64,000 nucleotides of DNA from Kitasatospora xanthocidica (GTDB lineage: Bacteria; Actinomycetota; Actinomycetes; Streptomycetales; Streptomycetaceae). The translations under genes were made by a program, and so were the position numbers. The DNA lies in the NCBI RefSeq assembly GCF_014656195.1, contig NZ_BNBY01000010.1, forward strand, positions 186,001 to 250,000, given 5' to 3'. Positions 57,637 to 64,000 of this stretch are shown one piece after another (position 1 is the first letter of the stretch; each line of letters opens with the position of its first letter). The notes beneath the pieces are model-generated. The model saw nothing but the letters and a program-made list of their open reading frames with translations. It did no database searches and was not told where the DNA came from.

Positions 57637-58380
57637 TTGAACGCCGCGCCCGCCGACCAGAACCGCCTGCTCGACCTCCAGGCCTTCGACTCGAAGCTCG
57701 ACCAGCTGGCCCACCGGCGCCGGACGCTGCCCGAGCACGCCGAGATCGACAAGGCCTCCGCCGACCACACCGCGCTCAAGGACCTCGTCATCGCCGCCGA
57801 GGCCCAGAAGGGCGACACCGCCCGCGAGCTGACCAAGGCCGAGCAGGACGTGGAGCAGGTCCGCGCCCGCGCCGCCCGCAACCAGCAGCGGCTGGACTCC
57901 GGCGCGATCACCTCGCCGAAGGACCTGGAGAACCTCCAGCACGAGATCGGCTCGCTCGCCAAGCGCCAGGGCGACCTCGAGGAGGTCGTGCTGGAGATCA
58001 TGGAGCGCCAGGAGAGCGCCCAGACCCGGGTCGAGGAGCTGTCGGCCCGCCTGGAGCACTCCACCGTCGTCCTCACCGAGGCCGAGGGCCGCCGCGACGC
58101 CTCCTTCGCCGAGATCGACGCCGAGGCCGACAAGGTCAAGCGCGACCGCGAGACCGTCGCCGCCGTCCTCCCGGCCGACCTGCTGAAGGTCTACACCAAG
58201 CTGCGCGAGACCCAGGGCGGCGTCGGCGCGGCCCGCCTCTACCAGCGCCGCTGCGAGGGCTGCCGCACCGAGTTCTCGATCACCGAGCTGAACGCCATCA
58301 AGGCCGAGCCGGCCGACAAGGTCGTCCGGTGCGAGAACTGCTCGCGGATCCTGGTCCGCACGGCCGACTCGGGCGTCTGA
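57637..58380 (+). CDS. Coiled-coil protein with C-terminal C4 zinc ribbon
   Basis: The 247-residue protein starts at TTG 57637 after AGGAG. Residues about 5-185 are a long coiled coil with many Glu, Lys and Arg heptads (for example AEQDVEQVRARAARNQQRLDSG). The end has CEGCRTEFS and CENCSRIL, giving four Cys of a zinc ribbon (CxxC-x21-CxxC). This is the conserved actinobacterial family related to CT398/CdsZ proteins, thought to bind RNA polymerase sigma-54 or other partners in other bacteria. Here its partner is unknown; its place between Nif3 and RNase H genes is conserved. Confidence 0.88.
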   Translation: MNAAPADQNRLLDLQAFDSKLDQLAHRRRTLPEHAEIDKASADHTALKDLVIAAEAQKGDTARELTKAEQDVEQVRARAARNQQRLDSGAITSPKDLENLQHEIGSLAKRQGDLEEVVLEIMERQESAQTRVEELSARLEHSTVVLTEAEGRRDASFAEIDAEADKVKRDRETVAAVLPADLLKVYTKLRETQGGVGAARLYQRRCEGCRTEFSITELNAIKAEPADKVVRCENCSRILVRTADSGV

Positions 58381-58384
58381 GCCG

Positions 58385-59524
58385 ATGGCGGCGCGCTTCA
58401 TCGTCGAGGCGGACGGCGGGTCCCGGGGCAACCCGGGGCCGGCCGGCTACGGCGCGGTGGTCCGTGACGGGGACACCGGGCAGATCGTCGCGGAGGCCGC
58501 CGAGTTCATCGGCCACGCCACCAACAACGTGGCCGAGTACAAGGGCCTGATCGCGGGCCTCAAGGCGGCCCGCGAGCTCGACCCGGACGCCTCCGTGGAC
58601 GTCCGGATGGACTCCAAGCTGGTCGTCGAGCAGATGTCCGGGCGCTGGAAGATCAAGCACCCCGACATGCAGCCGCTCGCCGCCGAGGCGCGCACCGTCC
58701 TCCCGCGCGGCCGGGTCACGTACACCTGGATCCCGCGCGAGCGGAACAAGGACGCCGACCGGCTGGCCAACGAGGCGATGGACGCGGGCAAGGCCGGGCG
58801 CCAGTGGGAGCCCAGGCCGAAGGCCGCCGCCGTCGCCGTCGACGAACCGCCGCTGGAGACCGCCGCCCCCAAGGCAGGCTGGGCCGCCCCCGCCGACCTC
58901 GGTACCCCGACCACCTTCGTCCTGCTGCGCCACGGCGAGACCCCGCTCACCCCGGAGAAGCGGTTCTCCGGCAGCGGCGGCAGCGACCCGGAGCTCTCCG
59001 AGAAGGGCCGCTGGCAGGCCGAGCGGGCCGCCGAGGCGCTCGCCGCGCGCGGCAGCGTCCAGGCCGTGGTCGCCTCCCCGATGCGCCGCACCCGGCAGAC
59101 CGCCGAGACGGTCGCCGCCCGGCTGGGTCTGGAGGTCCGGTACGAGGACGGGCTGCGCGAGGTCGACTTCGGCGACTGGGAGGGCCTGACCTTCGCCGAG
59201 GTGCAGGAGCGCCACCCGGACGACCTGGCGGCCTGGCTCGGCTCCGCCAAGGCCAAGCCGACCGGCAGCAGCGAGAGCTTCACCACCCTCACCCACCGGG
59301 CCGGCGTCGCCCGGGACAAGATCATCGCCCGGTACGCCGGGAAGACCGTCCTGGTGGTCTCGCACGTCAGCCCGATCAAGACGCTGGTCCGGCTGGCCCT
59401 CGGCGCCCCGCCGGACTCGATGTACCGGATGGAGCTGGCCGCCGCCTCGATCTGCGCCGTCCAGTACTACGCGGACGGCAACGCCTCGCTGCGGCTGCTC
59501 AACGACACCTCGCACCTGCGCTGA
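58385..59524 (+). CDS. Bifunctional ribonuclease H / histidine phosphatase (Rv2228c-like)
   Basis: The 379-residue protein has an RNase HI domain (residues about 1-140) with FIVEADGGSRGNPGPAGYG, VAEYKGLIAGL, and RMDSKLVVEQMSG supplying the acidic catalytic residues. A linker leads to a histidine phosphatase domain with LLRHGETPLT (RHG motif), ASPMRRTRQTAE, and VSHVSPIKTLVR. The fusion is the mycobacterial Rv2228c type, in which the C-terminal part acts as an acid or alpha-ribazole-phosphate phosphatase. It is coupled to the zinc-ribbon gene (4-bp gap). Confidence 0.92.
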   Translation: MAARFIVEADGGSRGNPGPAGYGAVVRDGDTGQIVAEAAEFIGHATNNVAEYKGLIAGLKAARELDPDASVDVRMDSKLVVEQMSGRWKIKHPDMQPLAAEARTVLPRGRVTYTWIPRERNKDADRLANEAMDAGKAGRQWEPRPKAAAVAVDEPPLETAAPKAGWAAPADLGTPTTFVLLRHGETPLTPEKRFSGSGGSDPELSEKGRWQAERAAEALAARGSVQAVVASPMRRTRQTAETVAARLGLEVRYEDGLREVDFGDWEGLTFAEVQERHPDDLAAWLGSAKAKPTGSSESFTTLTHRAGVARDKIIARYAGKTVLVVSHVSPIKTLVRLALGAPPDSMYRMELAAASICAVQYYADGNASLRLLNDTSHLR

Positions 59525-59552
59525 CCGGTCACCGGGGTGCGCTCGGCGCACC

Positions 59553-60338
59553 TCAGTGCACCTCGGTGACCACCACGTCCAGCTGCCACGGCTTGCGGGC
59601 CGTGCCCTCGGCCGCGAGCTCCACCCGGTGGCCCAGCTCCAGCAGGGCGTCCATCAGCTCGGCGGGCGTCTTCGGCTCCGCCCCGGCGACGAGCAGGTCC
59701 CGGACCAGGCGGCCCTTGGTCGCCTTGTTGAAGTGGCTGACCACGCTGCGCTTGCCGTTCCGCTCCTGCAGCACCCGGACGGTCGCGGTCCGGGAGGCCA
59801 CCTCGCCGGCCGGCTTCCAGGCCGCCGCGTACGCGGAGCTGCGCAGGTCCAGCACCAGTCCGTCCGCCACCTCCGGGAGCACGGAGGCCATCGCGCCGCG
59901 CCAGTGCGCCCCGAGCGCTCCGGGGCCGGGGAGCTTGACGCCCATCGAGCAGCGGTAGGACGGGATCCGGTCCGAGATCCGCACCGCCCCCCAGAGGCCG
60001 GAGAACACCAGCAGCGAGCGCTCGGCCCGGTCGCGGGCGGCCGGGTCCAGGGTGGCCAGGCCGAGGTTGTCGAACAGCACCCCGGTGTACACCTCGCCCG
60101 CCGGACGGGCCCCGGCGGTCGGCAGACCGGCGTTCTTGGCGATCTCGCCGCGCAGCCCGGGGGAGAGGCCCAGCACCTCGGCGGCGGCGTCCTCGTCACC
60201 CCGGCAGAGGCCGACCAGCGCGTCCAGCACCGCCCCGCGCGCCGCCGTCAGCCCGGGCAGTGACAGCCGGTCCAGCGCCACCGGCTGGCCGTCGCCGGAC
60301 CCGGCCTTGCCCTCCGAGGGCGGCAACAGCACCAGCAC
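59553..60338 (-). CDS. yaaA: YaaA-family (DUF328) peroxide stress protein
   Basis: The 261-residue protein begins MLVLLPPSEGKA, a YaaA signature. Further conserved segments are GVLFDNLGL, LLVFSGLWGAVRISDRIPSYR and FNKATKGRLVRDLL. E. coli YaaA limits iron-dependent DNA damage under H2O2 and binds DNA. The minus-strand gene lies ten bases after the small membrane protein gene and is probably co-transcribed with it. Confidence 0.9.
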   Translation of the reverse strand: MLVLLPPSEGKAGSGDGQPVALDRLSLPGLTAARGAVLDALVGLCRGDEDAAAEVLGLSPGLRGEIAKNAGLPTAGARPAGEVYTGVLFDNLGLATLDPAARDRAERSLLVFSGLWGAVRISDRIPSYRCSMGVKLPGPGALGAHWRGAMASVLPEVADGLVLDLRSSAYAAAWKPAGEVASRTATVRVLQERNGKRSVVSHFNKATKGRLVRDLLVAGAEPKTPAELMDALLELGHRVELAAEGTARKPWQLDVVVTEVH

Positions 60339-60348
60339 AGCGGACTCC

Positions 60349-60804
60349 TCAACAGTTTGTGGCGGACGAACCCCGCCACCCTACTGCGGCCGCTCCGGCT
60401 CCCAACGCCACGCAGAGCGGCGAGTAGTACCGGCGGTCCAGCCGCCGGAACCGCTCCGAGCGCTCGATCACACCGCCGAACAGCGCGAGTCCGCCGACCC
60501 CGCGCGCCAGCATCACCCCGGCCACCGTCCGCACCCCGGCCCGCCGCACCCGCTCCGGTCCCACCTTGGGCAGCACCCCGGCCTCCGCCCCCACCAGGTA
60601 GGCGGCCGTCCCCAGCATCCCTGCCACCGCGACGCAGGCCGCCGCCGACGGCACCCCGTCCCCCGCCCCCACCACGGTGTCCGCGAACTCCTCCGGCGTC
60701 CGCAACGGCCACGGCGTCACCGCCCACACCGCGTGCAGTACCCCGGTCGCCGCCAGCGCCCCCGCCACCGCGGCCCCCGCCACCTTCACCGCACCACTCA
60801 TCAC
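60349..60804 (-). CDS. DUF3995-like small membrane protein
   Basis: The 151-residue protein has four membrane helices (KVAGAAVAGALAATGVLHAVWAV, SAAACVAVAGMLGTAAYLVG, VAGVMLARGVGGLALFGG and YSPLCVALGAGAAAVGW) with the signature LHAVWAVTPWPLRTPEEFADTVVG of DUF3995. The function is unknown. GTG 60804 and ATG 60801 are both possible starts after GGAGGGGG; the difference is one residue. It heads a two-gene minus unit with yaaA. Confidence 0.8.
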   Translation of the reverse strand: MMSGAVKVAGAAVAGALAATGVLHAVWAVTPWPLRTPEEFADTVVGAGDGVPSAAACVAVAGMLGTAAYLVGAEAGVLPKVGPERVRRAGVRTVAGVMLARGVGGLALFGGVIERSERFRRLDRRYYSPLCVALGAGAAAVGWRGSSATNC

Positions 60805-60959
60805 CCGAACCCCCTCCGCCCAAGGCCGACTCCTCCCACCCTACGAGCCCTTACGCCGCCCTTCGCCGCGCCCGCCCGCCCCGTGGCGAAGGACCCGAAC
60901 TCCCTACGGGGACGCTGAGCCTCCGTCCGGAATCACCCGATTCGCCCTACGCTGCCTCC

Positions 60960-62444
60960 ATGCCTCGCCGAAAACTGCGCGTCAAGGCCGCCGACTCCGC
61001 CCGGATCAACACCGAGCTGACCGAGCTCCGCACCCGTCTGGAGATCCACACCGAGTGGCCGCAGGAGGTGCTCGCCGAGGCGGAGGAGGCGGCGGAGCGC
61101 CCCCGGCTGCCCGAGTACGACGCCACCGACCTGCCCCTGTTCACGGTCGACCCGCCCGGCTCGCGCGACCTCGACCAGGCCATGCACCTCAGCCACCGCG
61201 CGGGCGGCGGCTACCGGGTGCACTACGCGATCGCCGACGTCGCCGCCTTCGTCCGCCCGGGCGGCGCGATCGACGCGGAGGCGCGCCGCCGGGTGGAGAC
61301 CCTCTACTTCCCCGACCACCGGGTGCCCCTGCACCCGGCCCGGCTCTCCGAGGACGCCGCCAGCCTGCTGCCCGGCGAGCCCAGGCCGGCCCTGCTCTGG
61401 CAGCTGGACCTGGACACCGACGGCGCGGTGGTCCTCGCCGACCTGCGCCGCGCCCTGGTCCGGTCGCACCGCCGGCTGGACTACGCGGCCGTCGAGCGCG
61501 CCGTGGCCCTCGGCGGCGCCGACGAGCAGCTGGCCCTGCTCGCCACCGTCGGCGGGCTGCGCGAGGAGCGGGAGCGCGCCCGGGGCGGGATCAGCCTCCC
61601 GGTGCCCGAGCAGGAGGTCGAGGAGACCCTGCACGGGTACGTCCTCGGCTACCGCGCGCCCGGCCCCGCCGACGGCTGGAACGCCCAGATCTCGCTGCTC
61701 ACCGGCATGGCCGCGGCCGACCTGATGCTGGACGCGGGCGTCGGCCTGCTGCGCACCCTGCCCGCCGCGCCGCCCGGCGCCTACGAGCGGCTGCGCCGGA
61801 TCGCCGCCGCCCTGGACGTGGAGTGGCCGCAGGCGCTCCCGTACCCGGAGCTGATCCGCTCGCTGGACCCGGACGTGCCGCTGAACGCCGCCTTCCTCAA
61901 CGCCTGTACCGGCCTGCTGCGCGGCGCCGGCTACCACGCCTTCGACGAGTCCCGCGGCCTGCCCGCGCCCGCCGAGCCGGCGCACGCCGCGCTGGCCGCC
62001 CCGTACGCGCACTGCACCGCGCCGCTGCGCCGGCTCGGGGACCGGTTCGCGCAGGAGGTGTGCGCGGCGGTGGCGGCGGGGGAGGACGTGCCGGACTGGG
62101 CGCGGGAGGCGCTGCCGACGGTACCGGCGCTGATGGCGAGCGGGGACCGCCGCGCGGGCGAGGTCGAGCGCGCCTGCGTGGACCTGGTGGAGGCGGAGCT
62201 GCTGGCGGGCCGGGAGGGCGAGGACTTCTCGGCGGTGGTCATCGACGTGGACGAGAAGCGGCCCGCCTCCGGCACCGTGCAGCTGCGCGACCCGGCGGTC
62301 CGGGCCCGCTGCGACGCCGCGGGCGCGGCTCCGGGCGCGGCTGCTGACGGCACGGCGGGCCGGCTGCCGCTCGGCCGGGTGATCGACGTCCGGCTGACGA
62401 CGGCGGACCCGGCCACCCGCACCGTCCGCTTCGCCGCCGTGTGA
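60960..62444 (+). CDS. RNB-domain ribonuclease (RNase II/R family)
   Basis: The 494-residue protein has the RNB catalytic motif in LPLFTVDPPGSRDLDQAMHLSHRAGGGYRVHYAIADVAAFVRPG, with Asp residues that bind Mg2+. ETLYFPDHRVPLHPARLSEDAASLLPGEPRPAL follows. YAHCTAPLRRLGDRF and its flanks match the conserved RNB end (Y-x-H-x-T-x-P-L-R-R). Cold-shock N-terminal domains are absent; the protein is the short actinobacterial form. It degrades single-stranded RNA 3' to 5'. ATG 60960 was chosen; the upstream frame lacks coding signal. Confidence 0.9.
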   Translation: MPRRKLRVKAADSARINTELTELRTRLEIHTEWPQEVLAEAEEAAERPRLPEYDATDLPLFTVDPPGSRDLDQAMHLSHRAGGGYRVHYAIADVAAFVRPGGAIDAEARRRVETLYFPDHRVPLHPARLSEDAASLLPGEPRPALLWQLDLDTDGAVVLADLRRALVRSHRRLDYAAVERAVALGGADEQLALLATVGGLREERERARGGISLPVPEQEVEETLHGYVLGYRAPGPADGWNAQISLLTGMAAADLMLDAGVGLLRTLPAAPPGAYERLRRIAAALDVEWPQALPYPELIRSLDPDVPLNAAFLNACTGLLRGAGYHAFDESRGLPAPAEPAHAALAAPYAHCTAPLRRLGDRFAQEVCAAVAAGEDVPDWAREALPTVPALMASGDRRAGEVERACVDLVEAELLAGREGEDFSAVVIDVDEKRPASGTVQLRDPAVRARCDAAGAAPGAAADGTAGRLPLGRVIDVRLTTADPATRTVRFAAV

Positions 62445-62502
62445 CGGGGCGGCGGGGCCGTCGGCGAGCCCCGCCACCCGTACGGTCCGTCCCGCCGCCC
62501 CG
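62445..62502 (+). terminator. Terminator after the RNB gene
   Basis: A 12-bp stem (62445-62456 with 62491-62502) starts right after the stop codon and encloses a 34-nt loop. Confidence 0.5.
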
Positions 62503-62530
62503 CCCCGGTCCGCGGTGGGAGGATCGGTGC

Positions 62531-64000
62531 GTGCTCGATGCCCAGCCCCCCGCCCCCGCTGCCGCCCTCGCGCCCGCCCCGGAACCCGGACGGCGCCACC
62601 GTCTGCTGGTCCTGGCGATCTGCTGCCTGAGCCTGTTCATCGTCGGCCTCGACAACACCGTGGTGAACATCGCCCTGCCCGCGATCCAGCGGGACCTGCG
62701 CGCCCCGGCGTCCGGGCTGCAGTGGATCATCGACGCCTACACCCTGGTGCTGGCCTCGCTGCTGATGCTGTTCGGCTCGGTGGCCGACCGGTTCGGCCGC
62801 CGCCGGGTGTTCCAGACCGGGCTGGTGTGCTTCGCGCTCGGCTCGCTGCTGTGCAGTCTGGCGCCGAGCCTGGGGTGGCTGGTGGCGTTCCGGGCCTTGC
62901 AGGCGGTGGGCGGCTCGATGCTCAACCCGGTGGCGATGTCGATCATCACCAACACCTTCACCGATCCGAAGGAGCGGGCGCGGGCGATCGGCGTCTGGGG
63001 CGGCGTGGTCGGCATCTCGATGGCGCTCGGCCCGCTGCTCGGCGGCTTCCTGGTGGACGGCGCGGGCTGGCCGTCGATCTTCCTGATCAACGTCCCGGTC
63101 GCGCTGGCCGCGATCCTGCTGACGGCCCGCTACGTCCCGGAGTCCCGCTCGCCGCGGCCCCGCCGGCTGGACCCGGTGGGGCAGCTGCTGATGATCGTGC
63201 TGCTGGGCTGCGGCACCGCCGCGATCATCGAGGGCCCGGGCAACGGCTGGACCTCCCCGCTGATCCTCGCCCTGGCCGCGGCGGCGCTGGCCGCGCTGGC
63301 GGCCTTCCCGCTCTGGGAGCGGCGGGTCGCGGAGCCGCTGGTGGACCCGCGGTTCTTCGCCAGCGCGCCGTTCACCGGGGCGACGGTCACCGCGGTCTGC
63401 GCCTTCGCCGCGCTCGGCGGCTTCCTCTTCCTCAACACCCTCTACCTGCAGGACGTCCGGCACTACGGCCCGGTCGAGGCCGGCCTGTGGACGCTGCCGA
63501 TGGCCGGGATGATGCTGGTCTGCGCGCCGCTGTCCGGACGGATCGTGGGCAGCCGGGGCCCGCGCCTGCCGCTGGTCGCGGCCGGGCTCGGCCTGGCCGG
63601 GAGCGGGGTGCTGCTCACCCGGCTCGCCGCGGACTCCCCGCCGGCGCTGCTGCTGCTCGCGTACGCGCTGTTCGGCTTCGGCTTCGGCATGGTCAACGCG
63701 CCGATCACCAACGCCGCCGTCTCCGGCATGCCGCGCGCCCAGGCGGGTGTGGCGGCCGCGGTCGCCTCGACCAGCCGTCAGGTCGGCCAGTCGCTGGGCG
63801 TCGCGGTGATCGGCACGGTCGTCATGTCGGCGGTGGCGGGCCCGGTGGCGACCGGGTTCGCCCCGGCGAGCCACGTCGGCTGGTGGATCCTGGTCGGCCT
63901 GGGCGGCGCGATCCTCCTGCTGGGCCTGGCCACCACGACCGCCCGGGCGAGCGCGACGGCCGCCCGGGTGGCCGCCCGCCTCGGCGCCGAGCCGCCGGCC
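62531..64000 (+). CDS. DHA2-type MFS exporter, 3' end outside window
   Basis: The frame opens at GTG 62531 and runs to the window edge (490 residues, no stop). It has LLVLAICCLSLFIVGLDNTVVNIALPAIQ in helix 1, DRFGRRRVFQ in loop 2-3, LQAVGGSMLNPVAMSIITNTF, and motif C in GISMALGPLLGGFLVDGAGWPSIF. These define a 14-helix drug exporter of the EmrB/QacA group. The N-terminal 20 residues are Pro/Ala-rich. The substrate is unknown; there is no adjacent regulator in view. Confidence 0.9.
   Translation, partial: MLDAQPPAPAAALAPAPEPGRRHRLLVLAICCLSLFIVGLDNTVVNIALPAIQRDLRAPASGLQWIIDAYTLVLASLLMLFGSVADRFGRRRVFQTGLVCFALGSLLCSLAPSLGWLVAFRALQAVGGSMLNPVAMSIITNTFTDPKERARAIGVWGGVVGISMALGPLLGGFLVDGAGWPSIFLINVPVALAAILLTARYVPESRSPRPRRLDPVGQLLMIVLLGCGTAAIIEGPGNGWTSPLILALAAAALAALAAFPLWERRVAEPLVDPRFFASAPFTGATVTAVCAFAALGGFLFLNTLYLQDVRHYGPVEAGLWTLPMAGMMLVCAPLSGRIVGSRGPRLPLVAAGLGLAGSGVLLTRLAADSPPALLLLAYALFGFGFGMVNAPITNAAVSGMPRAQAGVAAAVASTSRQVGQSLGVAVIGTVVMSAVAGPVATGFAPASHVGWWILVGLGGAILLLGLATTTARASATAARVAARLGAEPPA

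Overview
The window looks like chromosome from a high-GC filamentous actinomycete of the Streptomyces/Kitasatospora type. Coding sequence is strongly biased to G/C in third codon positions, GTG and TTG starts are common, ATGA and GTGA gene overlaps are everywhere, long GC-rich hairpins lacking U-tracts separate transcription units, and most genes have clear streptomycete counterparts. No rRNA, tRNA, CRISPR array or insertion sequence was recognised.

Left end to 6 kb: the tail of a protein mannosyltransferase, a FetB-like permease, a GDT1-type manganese exporter preceded by a clear yybP-ykoY (Mn2+) riboswitch, a membrane-anchored peptidoglycan-binding protein and a drug exporter fused to a MarR-like domain. 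From 5.8 to 19.1 kb lies the most unusual part. A near-consensus promoter is followed by a 62-residue precursor-like peptide ending in thirteen (A/G)-N-(I/V) tripeptides. It is followed by a nucleotidyltransferase fused to a PqqD-like recognition domain, TldD and TldE proteases, a three-gene ABC exporter, a NagA-like amidohydrolase, two nucleoside-diphosphate-kinase-fold proteins, a BFD-type [2Fe-2S] protein, an acyl esterase, a MOSC protein and a cupin-like protein. Most of these genes are translationally coupled. It reads as a RiPP pathway with no lanthipeptide, cyclodehydratase or radical-SAM enzyme, and it may be a new class built on nucleotidyl or phosphoryl transfer.

19 to 31 kb: HAD phosphatase and CYTH protein, MarR/cupin pair, MhuD-like haem monooxygenase, LysR/MFS pair and a VanX-type dipeptidase. 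A second RiPP-like operon on the minus strand (25.4-28.2 kb) has a radical SAM/SPASM enzyme, a pentapeptide-repeat protein with recurring F-x-N motifs (a likely cyclophane substrate) and a putative oxygenase broken by a one-base shift in a G7 run, next to a divergent HTH regulator. 31 to 43 kb: a secreted lectin, a minus-strand cobalamin uptake operon (transcobalamin-like surface protein, SCO2322-family protein, ECF T, A-A and S components) behind a cobalamin riboswitch, a TetR regulator, and a glycosyltransferase/methyltransferase/alpha-toroid trio.

43 to 56 kb: envelope proteins including an N-acetylmuramoyl-L-alanine amidase, an alcohol dehydrogenase, then a class IV lanthipeptide cluster on the minus strand (LanL, S9 peptidase, 47-residue LanA with a venezuelin-like leader, ABC exporter), with an unexplained 56-residue HGRHR peptide beside it. 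The right end holds housekeeping genes (Nif3-like, zinc-ribbon protein, RNase H/phosphatase, YaaA, RNB ribonuclease) and a truncated MFS exporter.
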